64,000 nucleotides of DNA, taken from the NCBI RefSeq assembly GCF_000504085.1, contig NC_022792.1:372001-436000 (forward strand), in the 5' to 3' direction. Below, one piece after another: positions 22,651-31,986 of the stretch. The DNA comes from Pseudothermotoga elfii DSM 9442 = NBRC 107921 (GTDB lineage: Bacteria; Thermotogota; Thermotogae; Thermotogales; DSM-5069). The first letter of the stretch is position 1; each line of letters begins with the position of its first letter. The notes under the pieces are model-generated. The model did not search any database. It was given only the letters and a program-made list of their open reading frames with translations, and had not been told where the DNA came from. Position numbers and translations under genes: made by a program.

Positions 22651-23400
22651 GTGTTAAGGGGTATTTATACTGCTGCAATGGGTATGCTTCTGGATATGAG
22701 TAAACTCGATGTAACTGCAAATAACCTTGCGAACGTCGAGACGGTTGCGTATAAAAGGGATAAACTTGCCTTTAGAGCATACCAGGACAGGGCAATATAT
22801 GCCCTACCAGATCGAAGGCAGCCAATTGGAAATTTGACATACAGTGCGGTCCTGGACGACGTGTTCTTAGATTCATCTATGGGAACTTTCATGAAAACTG
22901 ATAATCCAATGGACTTTGCCATTGATGGAGAAGGATTTTTCAGTTTACTCGGAGAAGATGGGGTATATTACAGCCGTGCTGGCAATTTCAAATTAAATGA
23001 GGAAGGGTATCTGGTAAATACTGATGGGCTTATGGTGCTTGATGAGAACAATCAGCCGATAAGATTTGAATCCAGTTATGTTGTTGATGCCGATGGATAT
23101 ATCAGAGACCCTGTGGGTAACGTGATAACCAGGTTGGGTATCTACAATTTCGATGATCCGGGCGAATTGAGAAAGATTGGTTATACGTTATTTCAACCAA
23201 CGGAAGAAAGTGGCCAGCCTGTTGTTGCAGATGAATTTAGGATTTTATCTGGATACGTTGAATTATCAAATGTCAATGCAATAGATGAAATGGTAAACCT
23301 AATCGAGGCACAGAGGCATTTTGAAATTTCTCAAAAAGCTCTCACAGTATCAGATGAAACTCTGGCAAAACTAATATCTCAGGTTGGTTCTCTCAAATAA
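22651..23400 (+). CDS. flgF: Flagellar basal-body rod protein, FlgF/FlhO type
   Basis: Rod/hook-family protein of 249 residues. The N-terminal rod signature is LDVTANNLANVETVAYKRD. The C-terminal flg_bbr_C domain has LELSN-type sequence (YVELSNVNAIDEMVNLIEAQRHFEIS). GTG 22651 is chosen because GAGGTGA lies just upstream; an upstream TTG at 22621 is inside mreB. A FlgG homologue follows directly, so this copy is most likely the proximal FlgF. FlgF and FlgG cannot be told apart with certainty by eye. Confidence 0.85.
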   Translation: MLRGIYTAAMGMLLDMSKLDVTANNLANVETVAYKRDKLAFRAYQDRAIYALPDRRQPIGNLTYSAVLDDVFLDSSMGTFMKTDNPMDFAIDGEGFFSLLGEDGVYYSRAGNFKLNEEGYLVNTDGLMVLDENNQPIRFESSYVVDADGYIRDPVGNVITRLGIYNFDDPGELRKIGYTLFQPTEESGQPVVADEFRILSGYVELSNVNAIDEMVNLIEAQRHFEISQKALTVSDETLAKLISQVGSLK

Positions 23401-23418
23401 TGGGAGGTGCTATTGAAA

Positions 23419-24204
23419 ATGATGGTTTCACTTTATTCTGCAGCAACAGGAATGTGGGCACAACAGTACAAACTTGACACAATTTCAAATAACCTTGCCA
23501 ATGTTGATACGACTGGTTACAAAAAAGTTAGAGCTGAATTTCAAGACCTCGTCTACCAGTATTACAAAAACGCAGGTACTCCCACCGCGGTGAATTCTAC
23601 TATACCAACAGGAATATATTTTGGGCATGGCACAAGACTCAGTGCCACCACCAAGATATTTTCACTTGGCAATATGGAATATACAGGTAACGCACTGGAT
23701 GTGGCGATTACTGGAGATGGTTTTTTTCAAGTGCAGTTGCAGGATGGTAGAACTGCTTATACAAGGGATGGTACATTCAAAGTCGACAGCGAAGGAAGAG
23801 TAGTTACATCGAACGGTCTGGCTCTGATACCGAATATTGTTGTACCGGCTGATGCCGTTGCCATTAACATATCTCCAGATGGTATTTTTTCGGCAGAAAT
23901 GCAAGATGGTACAGTTCAGAATCTTGGAACCATCACGCTTGTCAGGTTTGTAAACCCATCTGGCTTGAAAGCAGTGGGAGATAACTTATACCTGGAGACC
24001 ACGGCGTCGGGCGAACCCATCGAAGGGACACCAAATCAAGATGGTTTTGGCGCGTTGCAGCAAGGATATCTTGAAAAAGCTAACGTTGATGTTGTGAAGG
24101 AAATGGTGGATATGATAACTGCCCAGAGAGCTTATGAACTTAATGCCCGGGCAATTCAAACAGCTGACAATATGCTGCAAACGGTATCCACGTTGAAACG
24201 ATGA
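23419..24204 (+). CDS. flgG: Flagellar distal rod protein FlgG
   Basis: Distal rod subunit linking to the hook, 261 residues. N-terminal SLYSAATGMWAQQYKLDTIS then NNLANVDTTGYKK is the typical FlgG start. The C-terminal EKANVDVVKEMVDMITAQRA then YELNARAIQTADNMLQ is the conserved rod-type coiled end. The start is ambiguous: ATG 23419 or 23422, or TTG 23413, all after GGGAGG. Its neighbours are the other rod and ring genes. Confidence 0.9.
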   Translation: MMVSLYSAATGMWAQQYKLDTISNNLANVDTTGYKKVRAEFQDLVYQYYKNAGTPTAVNSTIPTGIYFGHGTRLSATTKIFSLGNMEYTGNALDVAITGDGFFQVQLQDGRTAYTRDGTFKVDSEGRVVTSNGLALIPNIVVPADAVAINISPDGIFSAEMQDGTVQNLGTITLVRFVNPSGLKAVGDNLYLETTASGEPIEGTPNQDGFGALQQGYLEKANVDVVKEMVDMITAQRAYELNARAIQTADNMLQTVSTLKR

Positions 24205-24238
24205 TCCATCCTTTCTTTGAATTTTGAGTGAGGATGGA
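24205..24238 (+). promoter_or_regulatory. Inverted repeat that can mask the flgA ribosome site
   Basis: TCCATCCT (24205-24212) pairs perfectly with AGGATGGA (24231-24238) over an 18-base loop. The left arm starts right after the flgG stop codon and the right arm covers the GAGGATGG ribosome-binding region of flgA. Folding in the mRNA would limit free initiation at flgA and tie it to translation of flgG. Confidence 0.4.
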
Positions 24239-24241
24239 AAA

Positions 24242-24901
24242 ATGTGGAGAATTTTTGCTTTTTGCCTGATTTCCGTAAGCGCTTTTGCCGTTTTTGAAAC
24301 AGATGTGCAAAGTGCCATAATTGATTTTGTACTTTCTCAGATCAGCGAAACTGCAACCGTAACAGACCTTCAATTCAAACAATCGATTCCCTCAGCTGAC
24401 AGATTCGAGATTCTTTCGTGCAACTTCAATGGCAATAAAACAAATATTCTGATCAAGTTCTACAATAATCGATCTTTTGCCGGTTATGTTCAGGCGTCGG
24501 CACTTATTTCACAGCCAAGGAAGATTTTAATTGCACGCAGAACTATTAAAAGTGGAGAGATTATTAAAAGAGAAGATGTGGAGCTGGTCGAGTTTGATGT
24601 ATTTGGAAAGAAGGGAAATTTTACGAACAATCTTGAGGTTGTCGCGGGAAAAGTGAGCAGGAAAATGTTCCGTGAAGGAGAGCCAATAGACCTATTCTAC
24701 CTTGTCAAGGCGCCAGATGTGAGGGCCGGGCAGGTTCTCTTAGCAGTTTTCGAAACAGGTTCGGTTCTGGCTACAGCACTTGTGAGAGTTTTGCATGATG
24801 GAAATTTTGGAGAGATCGTTAAAGCGAGAAATGTTGATACTGGATTTCTGATTCAAGGAATTTTGAGATCAGATTATACAATTCTCATTTCTGGAGGCTG
24901 A
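24242..24901 (+). CDS. flgA: Flagellar P-ring assembly chaperone FlgA (SAF domain)
   Basis: Periplasmic chaperone for FlgI ring assembly, 219 residues. An N-terminal signal peptide (MWRIFAFCLISVSAFA) is followed by a SAF domain (ARRTIKSGEIIKREDVELVE) and a C-terminal FlgA domain (AGKVSRKMFREGEPID, VKAPDVRAGQVLL). ATG 24242 is chosen after GAGGATGG; TTG 24224 would put the start upstream of the ribosome site. It is followed directly by flgH and flgI, its expected partners. Confidence 0.85.
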   Translation: MWRIFAFCLISVSAFAVFETDVQSAIIDFVLSQISETATVTDLQFKQSIPSADRFEILSCNFNGNKTNILIKFYNNRSFAGYVQASALISQPRKILIARRTIKSGEIIKREDVELVEFDVFGKKGNFTNNLEVVAGKVSRKMFREGEPIDLFYLVKAPDVRAGQVLLAVFETGSVLATALVRVLHDGNFGEIVKARNVDTGFLIQGILRSDYTILISGG

Positions 24902-24905
24902 GAGT

Positions 24906-25505
24906 GTGAAAAAATCCTTAATAATTGTGATTGTCTTCGCTTTATATACAACTTTTGTTTTTCCTACGTCGTTGTGGAACAACTCTTCATCCGCGCAGTT
25001 TAAAAACATAATAGCTGATAGAAAAGCGAGCAAAGTTGGTGACATAGTAACAATCGTGGTCAAAGAAACACCTCAAATAAATTCTTCCAGCTCAAATGAC
25101 GCTTTTGAAAATGCTCTTGTGAATCTGTTTACAGGTGCTGTAAAAAACATCACGCAATTTGATCTCTCTCAGTTCATACCTATAAACAACAACTCTCAGC
25201 AGCAGAGATCCGCTCAACTGAGCTCAACAGTTGTTTTAACTATATCGGCAGTGGTGGTAGATATCCAAAATGGTAATCTGGTTGTTGAGGGGAACAAAAA
25301 ATTGAAAGTGGGTGAACAGCTGAGCGAGATAATCATACGGGGCACTGTTAGACCTGATGATATTTCACACAACAATACAGTTGATTCTTCAAATATTGCA
25401 AACTGTCAAATATGGGTTAATGGAGAACTGGTTTTTCGGCAGAACCCGGATCAGCAATCGTGGCTTGATTATTTGTTATCAGCAATTGCAAAATGGTTTT
25501 TGTGA
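24906..25505 (+). CDS. flgH: Flagellar L-ring protein FlgH
   Basis: Outer ring subunit of the basal body, 199 residues. The family region ASKVGDIVTIVVKET and the C-terminal GTVRPDDISHNNTVDSSNIA are typical. The N-terminus looks like a signal peptide (KKSLIIVIVFALYTTFVFPT) but contains no lipobox cysteine; the only Cys is near the C-terminus. Most FlgH are lipoproteins, so membrane attachment may differ under the toga. The start is GTG. Operon position between flgA and flgI supports the call. Confidence 0.87.
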   Translation: MKKSLIIVIVFALYTTFVFPTSLWNNSSSAQFKNIIADRKASKVGDIVTIVVKETPQINSSSSNDAFENALVNLFTGAVKNITQFDLSQFIPINNNSQQQRSAQLSSTVVLTISAVVVDIQNGNLVVEGNKKLKVGEQLSEIIIRGTVRPDDISHNNTVDSSNIANCQIWVNGELVFRQNPDQQSWLDYLLSAIAKWFL

Positions 25506-25514
25506 GGTGAGACA

Positions 25515-26510
25515 GTGCGAAAGGTCACCATATTTATAATCATTATTGTGGCTCTAACTGGCTTTGGCTCTGTAAGAATAAAAGATATTGCTGATTTCAG
25601 AGGAGCCCGCGACAATCAGCTTTTTGGAATAGGAGTAGTTGTTGGCTTAAATGGAACAGGTGATTCTGGTCAGGTAAACTCTACACTGCTCGCCAATATG
25701 GCAAAAGCCTTTAATGTCAGCATAGATTCGGACAGCTTGAAAACGAAAAATAGCGCTCTTGTTATGGTTTTCGCAGATATTCCACCGTTTTACAAAGAAG
25801 GAATGAGACTTGATGTGTCTGTTGCCTCTATAGGTGATGCCAAGTCTCTTGAAGGAGGTTTTCTGGTTCAGACACCGCTTTATGGTGCAGATGGAAATGT
25901 ATACGCCGTGGCGCAGGGAAATGTAAGTGTAGGGGGCTTTGATGTTAAAGTGTCGGCTAATCTGCAGAACAAATACAGAATAGTTGGGTATATACCCAAC
26001 GGTGCCATTGTGGAAAAAGAAATCCCATTTGAATTTGTTCAGTCGAACAGTGTAACAATACTTTTGAAAAAGCCGGATTTCACAACGTCGGCCCGCGTTG
26101 CCCAGGCTATCAATACAACTTTCGAAAGAAAAATTGCGAAAGCCGTGGATGCCTCTTCTATAAAAATAGAAGTTCCTTCTGCTTTTGAAGATGATATAGT
26201 TACCTTTTTATCTCTTGTGGAAGAAGTAGAAGTTTCTGTTGATCAACCAGCAAGAGTGGTGGTGAATGAAAAAACGGGCACAGTTGTTTTCGGTGGAAAT
26301 GTTAAAATTCTTGACTTTACTCTATCTTATGGTGTTTTTAATATTACAGTGAAAAACGGCAAAGTGGAATCCTCCGAGGAAGTTGACGCAACTGTTTCAT
26401 CACTTGTCTCAGCTTTGAAAAATCTTGGAGCAACCCCGCAAGACATAATAGCTATACTTCAAACAATGCACAGTGCAGGCGTATTACTCGCAGACCTGGT
26501 GGTGATGTGA
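25515..26510 (+). CDS. flgI: Flagellar P-ring protein FlgI
   Basis: Peptidoglycan-layer ring subunit, 331 residues. After a short signal sequence it has RIKDIADFRGARDNQLFGIG then VVVGLNGTGD, the FlgI hallmark. ALVMVFADIPPF and LVSALKNLGATPQDIIAILQ at the C-terminus are also conserved. Start GTG 25515 follows TGAGGTGA. It overlaps the next gene by one base (TGATG). Confidence 0.92.
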   Translation: MRKVTIFIIIIVALTGFGSVRIKDIADFRGARDNQLFGIGVVVGLNGTGDSGQVNSTLLANMAKAFNVSIDSDSLKTKNSALVMVFADIPPFYKEGMRLDVSVASIGDAKSLEGGFLVQTPLYGADGNVYAVAQGNVSVGGFDVKVSANLQNKYRIVGYIPNGAIVEKEIPFEFVQSNSVTILLKKPDFTTSARVAQAINTTFERKIAKAVDASSIKIEVPSAFEDDIVTFLSLVEEVEVSVDQPARVVVNEKTGTVVFGGNVKILDFTLSYGVFNITVKNGKVESSEEVDATVSSLVSALKNLGATPQDIIAILQTMHSAGVLLADLVVM

Positions 26511-26770
26511 TGCTTGTTCAAAGCGTTGATAGTGTCAGAACGGACAAACTCTACAATGCCTGTTCAGAATTCGCTGGTAGCCTTTTTTACGAAATATTCA
26601 AAAAAATGTACGATTCTATCCCAAAATCCGATCTTATACCAAGAACCCCTGCACAGGAATGGTTCACAAATATGCTTTTTTACGAATATTCAAAGCAGGT
26701 GGCAAAAGATAATCTGAAGTCACTTGTCAGAACAATTTATGAGCAGCTTGCTCAGAACGCTTATCAGTAA
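26510..26770 (+). CDS. Rod-binding protein (FlgJ N-terminal domain type)
   Basis: Small 86-residue protein with the rod-binding pattern of FlgJ N-terminal domains (FAGSLFYEIFKKMYDSIPKS, QEWFTNMLFYEYSKQVAK). It lacks the muramidase domain of proteobacterial FlgJ. It is last in the flagellar run, after flgI, where FlgJ normally sits. The start ATG overlaps the flgI stop. Its stop is separated by a single base from the end of convergent prfA. Confidence 0.78.
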   Translation: MLVQSVDSVRTDKLYNACSEFAGSLFYEIFKKMYDSIPKSDLIPRTPAQEWFTNMLFYEYSKQVAKDNLKSLVRTIYEQLAQNAYQ

Positions 26771-26771
26771 A

Positions 26772-27815
26772 TCAGTTCCTGGTCAGCTTTATTAATTCAC
26801 TTTCAAAAAGTTTCATTATTAGTTCATCAAGATCCCCATCAAGTATTTCCTGCAATCTGTATGTTGTGTAGTTTATTCTATGGTCTGTTACTCTGTTTTG
26901 AGGAAAATTGTATGTTCTGATTTTCTCGCTTCTCTCTGCTGAGCCGATCTGGTTTTTTCTCTGATTAGAGAGTTGTGAGTTGATCTTTTCTTGCTCGATT
27001 TCATAAAGTTTTGCTCGCAAAATGACAAGTGCACGCTCACGGTTCTGATGCTGTGATCTTTCACTTTGGCAGGAGACAATTATGCCTGTTGGGAGATGTG
27101 TTATCCTCACAGCCGATTCTGTTTTGTTGACATACTGTCCGCCATGTCCTGAAGCCTTGAAAGTATCTATTTTTAAGTCTTTCGGGTCAATATGAATTTC
27201 AACATCTGACACCTCTGGTAACACAGCAACAGTGGCTGTTGATGTATGTATTCTGCCTGAAGATTCGGTAACAGGCACCCTCTGGACTCTGTGAACACCA
27301 CTTTCATATTTCAAATATTTGTAAGCAGATTTTCCTTTAACAAAGAAAACGATTTCTTTGAAACCGCCAAGCCCTGTATCGTGAAAATCTGACAGTTCTA
27401 CCTGCCAGCCTTTCCGCTCTGCGTAACGAATATACATTCGATAAAGGTCAGCAGCAAAAAGGGCAGCTTCTTCTCCTCCTGTGCCGGCTCTGATCTCAAA
27501 TATGACATTGTTATGTTCTTCAAAAGGTAGAAGGTGAGAAATTAGTTGAGAAATTATATCTTCGTATTGCTTTCTGGCTTTCAGAAAATCTTCCTCAAGC
27601 GAGGGATCTTCTTTCATTGCTTCTTGCCAGAAATTCATCTCTTCTTCCATTTGTTTGAGTTGCTGGTATATTTCGAGGGCCTCTTTCAACCTTGAATATT
27701 CAACAGAAAATTCCCGCAACTGCTCGATATCCAGATTGGAGCTGGATAATTTTTGTTCAAGCTCGATGGTTTTCTTATTAACATCTTTGATTATTGATTC
27801 AATTATGTCTTTCAT
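26772..27815 (-). CDS. prfA: Peptide chain release factor 1
   Basis: Recognises UAA and UAG and triggers peptide release. The catalytic GGQ is in [17 protein letters not shown]; the stop-codon tripeptide is PVT in [14 protein letters not shown], of the RF1 PxT type. Length is 347 residues. The ATG overlaps the pilT stop (ATGA), so it is co-translated as the last gene of the minus-strand run ileS-pilT-prfA. Confidence 0.95.
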   Translation of the reverse strand: MKDIIESIIKDVNKKTIELEQKLSSSNLDIEQLREFSVEYSRLKEALEIYQQLKQMEEEMNFWQEAMKEDPSLEEDFLKARKQYEDIISQLISHLLPFEEHNNVIFEIRAGTGGEEAALFAADLYRMYIRYAERKGWQVELSDFHDTGLGGFKEIVFFVKGKSAYKYLKYESGVHRVQRVPVTESSGRIHTSTATVAVLPEVSDVEIHIDPKDLKIDTFKASGHGGQYVNKTESAVRITHLPTGIIVSCQSERSQHQNRERALVILRAKLYEIEQEKINSQLSNQRKNQIGSAERSEKIRTYNFPQNRVTDHRINYTTYRLQEILDGDLDELIMKLFESELIKLTRN

Positions 27816-28870
27816 CCTAATTTCTTCCCCATTTCCTGCTGGTTCCGGGCATACTCATAAACCTGTTTTTTATCGATTAATCCGCTCATATAAGCTCTAA
27901 ACAGAGCATCATCAAAGAGCACCATACCCTGCCTGGAACTTGTCTGCATAATTGATTCTATCTGGTGTAATTTATTTTCGCGTATCAAGTTTTTAACAGC
28001 AGGTGTACCAACCAGTATCTCAAGCACAGGCACCATACCTTTTCCATCAATTCTTGGTAGCAATCTTTGATAAATTATCGCAATAAGTGTATTGGCAAGT
28101 TGTAGGGCTATTTGTTTTTGCTGATGGGCTGGAAAAACATCTATAACTCTTTCCGGTGCACTTGCTGCGCTGTTTGTGTGGATAGTACTGAATACTAAAT
28201 GGCCTGTTTCTGCTGCCGTGAGTGCAAGAGACATTGTTTCAAGGTCTCTCATTTCACCAACAAGTATGACATCTGGATCTTGTCTGAGAGCATATTTCAA
28301 CCCATCGTAAAAGCTGTTTGTGTCCTGACCGAGTTCTCTTTGATGAATGACGGACTTTTTGTTTGTGAAAATGTACTCTATAGGGTCTTCGATAGTTATT
28401 ATATGGTAAGGGTGATTTTCGTTTATATAATCTATCATTGCAGCAAGAGTGGTAGATTTCCCACTGCCTGTTGGACCGGCTACCAGGATCAAACCTGAAT
28501 CTCGTTCGGTAAATTCTTTCAATATATCTGGCAAACCGAGTTCATCGAAAGTTCTTATTTTTCTGGTAATCAGTCTTAAAGCCAGAGCAGGTTTTCTGCG
28601 TTCGTAATACAGATTTCCTCTCACCCTTACTTGTTCACCAACACTGAACGCAAAATCTATTTCTTTTTTCTCCAGATTGTTCGTCATTCCTATCTGGTCG
28701 AACAATTTTTTAAGCGACATAACCAGATCACTTTCACCCATGATGCCAAAATTTTTTTGCTCAACAAGAAGACCGTTTATTCTATAAATAGGCGGCATAT
28801 CCACCGAAAGGTGGATATCCGACGCCTTTTTGCTGAATGCATCTGCCACGAGAGCCGATATCTCTATCAT
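27812..28870 (-). CDS. pilT: Twitching-motility ATPase PilT family
   Basis: Hexameric retraction ATPase of type IV pili, 352 residues. The N-terminal PAS-like domain ([20 protein letters not shown]) is followed by Walker [12 protein letters not shown], the Asp box [11 protein letters not shown], Walker [14 protein letters not shown] and the His box [14 protein letters not shown]. No other pilus gene is in the window. Location between ileS and prfA suggests constitutive expression. A PilT-like function in other secretion machinery cannot be excluded. Confidence 0.88.
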   Translation of the reverse strand: MIEISALVADAFSKKASDIHLSVDMPPIYRINGLLVEQKNFGIMGESDLVMSLKKLFDQIGMTNNLEKKEIDFAFSVGEQVRVRGNLYYERRKPALALRLITRKIRTFDELGLPDILKEFTERDSGLILVAGPTGSGKSTTLAAMIDYINENHPYHIITIEDPIEYIFTNKKSVIHQRELGQDTNSFYDGLKYALRQDPDVILVGEMRDLETMSLALTAAETGHLVFSTIHTNSAASAPERVIDVFPAHQQKQIALQLANTLIAIIYQRLLPRIDGKGMVPVLEILVGTPAVKNLIRENKLHQIESIMQTSSRQGMVLFDDALFRAYMSGLIDKKQVYEYARNQQEMGKKLG

Positions 28871-28874
28871 ACAA

Positions 28875-31610
28875 TCACCTTTTTTCTTTAAGAACAGCCA
28901 TGCATCTTGGGCAGATATTGGGAAACTCCGAATCTGAATTGGTCAGCGGATCATATTTCCAGCAACGCTCACATTTCTCACCTTCGGCATGTTCAACTTC
29001 AATGTGTAGATTTTCGTCAGAGTTGCAAATTTCTACTTTGGAGACTATGAAGAATTCTTCCAGGTATGCCGAATATTTTTTGAGTAACTCAAGGGTTTTC
29101 TTAGAGCCGGTTTTGATAGCAACCTTTGCATCAAGTGAATGACCTATCAAACCATTCTGCCTGGATTCTTCAAGTGCTTTCAAAACGAGATCCCTCAATT
29201 GGAGAAGTTCTTCAAAATCATTCATCAGATTGGTGTCTATGTATTCCTCTTTATATTCAGGCCAACTTTCAGCCATTACAGTTTGATATTTTTTCTCACC
29301 AAAGTTTAGAAACTCGTAAGCCTCTTCGCACGTGAAGGCAAGAATTGGCGAGAACATGACAAGCAGGGATTTTAGAATATTATATAAAACTGTTTGAGCC
29401 GATCTTCTTTTTAAAGAGTGCTTTCCTTCGACATATAGTCTATCTTTCACGATATCCAGATAGATAGCGCTTAGTTCTACAGAGCAATACTTTACCAGTA
29501 TGTTATATGCTTTGGAAAACTCATAACTTTCGTATGCCTCTGTTACAGATTTTATTATTTGCTGAAGTCTTCCAAGCGCCCATCTATCTACCGGAAGCAT
29601 CTTTTGGAATCCGATAGAATCTGTTACTGAAAAATCCTGAAGGTTTCCCAGAAGGTATCTTATAGTGTTTCTTATTTTTTTATAAACCTCGACTTGCTGG
29701 GAAATTATATTTTTGGATATTCTGATATCGTTGAAATAGTCACTGCTTGCAAGCCACAATCTGAGTACATCTGCACCGTATTTAGAACATACTTCAAGAG
29801 GATCGACAACATTTCCGAGAGATTTACTCATCTTCTTTCCTTCTGCATCTTTTATGAATCCATGCGTTAGAACAGTTTTATACGGAGGTTTATCGTGTGT
29901 TATGACAGAAAGGACCAGTGACGAATTAAACCAGCCTCTGTGCTGGTCGCTTCCCTCAAGATACATGTCTGCGGGAAATGTTAATTCCGGTCTTGTGGTT
30001 AAAACTGCCTCGAAAGAAGAACCGGAATCAATCCATACGTCAAGAGTATCGTTCATTTTAACAAGATCCTCCGAACCGCAATGTGGGCACACATATCCAT
30101 CGGGCAGGAGTTGTTTTTCACTGAGTTCAAACCAGGCATTTGTTCCCATTTTTTTAACTATTTCGGCAAAATGCCTGATCAATCTTGCATCAAGAACAAC
30201 CTCGCTACACTTGCTGCACCTGAAAGCCGGAATAGGTGTCCCCCAGGCGCGTTGCCTCGAAATGCACCAATCTGGTCTTTCTTCCACCATAGCACTTATT
30301 CTATTTTTTCCCCAGGCTGGTATCCATGCCACATTCTGTATATTTTCAAGGACCCTTTGCCTCAGGTTGTTTTTTTCAACAGATATAAACCATTGCTCTG
30401 TTGCCCTGAATATAACAGGTTTCTTGCATCTCCAGCAGTGCGGGTAAGAATGCTTGATGGTTGATTCCTTAAGAAGAGAGCCATTGTTTTTTAAATCTTC
30501 TATTATCTGTTTGTTTGCTTTTTCAATATGCATGCCAGAATATTTTCCGGCTTCCTCTGTGAAATAGCCTTTTTCATCAACTGGGGAAATAACGGCTAAA
30601 CCATTCACGAGATGGCCGAATTCGTAATCTTCCTCACCATGTCCCGGTGCAATGTGCACGCAACCAGTGCCTGTTTCCATGTCTACGAAATCGGCTGTGA
30701 TTATGCGAGATTTTCTATCAAATATTGGATGAACAGCCTGTTTTCCTTCAAGGAAATGCCCTTTGAATTTTTCAAGAATCCTGTACTCATCTATACCAAT
30801 TTCCTGCATGGCCATTTTCAATAATTTCTCAGCAAGGATCCAGATTTCGCTTCCTACTTCTATTTTCACATATTGTTGATCTGGATGGACGGCTATTCCG
30901 GTATTTCCCGGCAGGGTCCATGGGGTAGTTGTCCAGATGATTATGTATTCATTTTCTGAGTTCTCCATTTTAAATTTGACATAAATAGATGGTGAATCGT
31001 GGTCGTGATATTCTATTTCCGCCTGTGCAAGGGCTGTACCGCAATTATTACACCAGAGAACCGGTTTAAGCGCTCTGTAAACATAGCCATCCTCCACCAG
31101 CTTTGCAAAAATTTCATAGATTTTATACTCATATTCAGGGTTCAAAGTCGCATAATAATTTTCCCAGTCACCTATAACGCCAAGTCTTTGAAACTGTTTC
31201 TTTTGCATTTCTATCTGTTGTTTTGCAAATTCTTCACAAGCTTTTCTCAATTCTGTTTGAGACATAGATCTCGCCTTTTCTCCAAGCATTGTCGTAACTT
31301 TGTGCTCTATTGGTAAACCGTGCGTATCCCATCCGGGTACATAAGGCGATTTAAATCCGCGAAGTGTTTTGTATCTCACAACTATATCTTTCAGTATCTT
31401 GTTCATAGCAGTGCCTATGTGAATATCGCCATTTGCATAAGGTGGACCATCGTGAAGGACGAAGGTTGGGTTATTCTCTCTGTGTTTTAGCAGATAATCA
31501 TAAATATTCATTTTTTGCCATTTTTCAAGTATACGCGGTTCTTTTTCCACCAAATTAGCGCGCATTGAGAACTCAGTACCGGGAAGATTGAGAGTGGATC
31601 TGTAATCCAA
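28875..31610 (-). CDS. ileS: Isoleucyl-tRNA synthetase
   Basis: Charges tRNA-Ile, class I synthetase, 911 residues. HIGH-type motif [15 protein letters not shown] near residue 65, KMSKS motif [10 protein letters not shown] near residue 600, an editing domain between, and a C-terminal zinc finger CERCWKY...CPRC. TTG 31610 (protein [20 protein letters not shown]) is chosen with GGAGG eight bases upstream. A GTG at 31619 overlaps that site and gives three extra residues. The N-terminal sequence fits the family well with this start. Confidence 0.93.
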   Translation of the reverse strand: MDYRSTLNLPGTEFSMRANLVEKEPRILEKWQKMNIYDYLLKHRENNPTFVLHDGPPYANGDIHIGTAMNKILKDIVVRYKTLRGFKSPYVPGWDTHGLPIEHKVTTMLGEKARSMSQTELRKACEEFAKQQIEMQKKQFQRLGVIGDWENYYATLNPEYEYKIYEIFAKLVEDGYVYRALKPVLWCNNCGTALAQAEIEYHDHDSPSIYVKFKMENSENEYIIIWTTTPWTLPGNTGIAVHPDQQYVKIEVGSEIWILAEKLLKMAMQEIGIDEYRILEKFKGHFLEGKQAVHPIFDRKSRIITADFVDMETGTGCVHIAPGHGEEDYEFGHLVNGLAVISPVDEKGYFTEEAGKYSGMHIEKANKQIIEDLKNNGSLLKESTIKHSYPHCWRCKKPVIFRATEQWFISVEKNNLRQRVLENIQNVAWIPAWGKNRISAMVEERPDWCISRQRAWGTPIPAFRCSKCSEVVLDARLIRHFAEIVKKMGTNAWFELSEKQLLPDGYVCPHCGSEDLVKMNDTLDVWIDSGSSFEAVLTTRPELTFPADMYLEGSDQHRGWFNSSLVLSVITHDKPPYKTVLTHGFIKDAEGKKMSKSLGNVVDPLEVCSKYGADVLRLWLASSDYFNDIRISKNIISQQVEVYKKIRNTIRYLLGNLQDFSVTDSIGFQKMLPVDRWALGRLQQIIKSVTEAYESYEFSKAYNILVKYCSVELSAIYLDIVKDRLYVEGKHSLKRRSAQTVLYNILKSLLVMFSPILAFTCEEAYEFLNFGEKKYQTVMAESWPEYKEEYIDTNLMNDFEELLQLRDLVLKALEESRQNGLIGHSLDAKVAIKTGSKKTLELLKKYSAYLEEFFIVSKVEICNSDENLHIEVEHAEGEKCERCWKYDPLTNSDSEFPNICPRCMAVLKEKR

Positions 31611-31623
31611 AACAAGCACCTCC

Positions 31624-31986
31624 TCACATTTGCAGAAGTTTCTTGACTGTTTCTTTCAATTCAGTCAGATCAGTTGATTTGACCACGTATGCATCCGCAG
31701 CCCACGAAGCAAGGTCATATTTATAATGCGAATAAGCAGTCAAAAGAATTATTCTTAGTGCAGGATATTTTTGTCTCAGAATGCCAGCGAGTTCTATGCC
31801 ATTCATTCCTGGCATTTCGATATCAATTGTGGCGAGATCAAAATCATCTGATTCGATCCTTTTCAGCGCTTCTTCTGCATTTGAAACAGTTTCCACTTTG
31901 TAACCAAGTTCCTCAAGTTCTTCACTTATGAGCAATCTCAAATTTTGCTCATCATCAACGACAAGGATTTTAGCTTCTTTCATCAT
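31624..31986 (-). CDS. Single-domain response regulator
   Basis: A receiver domain alone, 120 residues: acidic pair VVDDEQN, phosphorylation site in [11 protein letters not shown], Thr in ILLTAYSH, and Lys in YVVKSTDL. No output domain, so it works as a phosphate relay or protein-interaction switch. Its ATG overlaps the stop of the kinase gene upstream, making the pair cognate partners. It lies directly before ileS in the same run. Downstream target is unknown. Confidence 0.88.
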   Translation of the reverse strand: MMKEAKILVVDDEQNLRLLISEELEELGYKVETVSNAEEALKRIESDDFDLATIDIEMPGMNGIELAGILRQKYPALRIILLTAYSHYKYDLASWAADAYVVKSTDLTELKETVKKLLQM

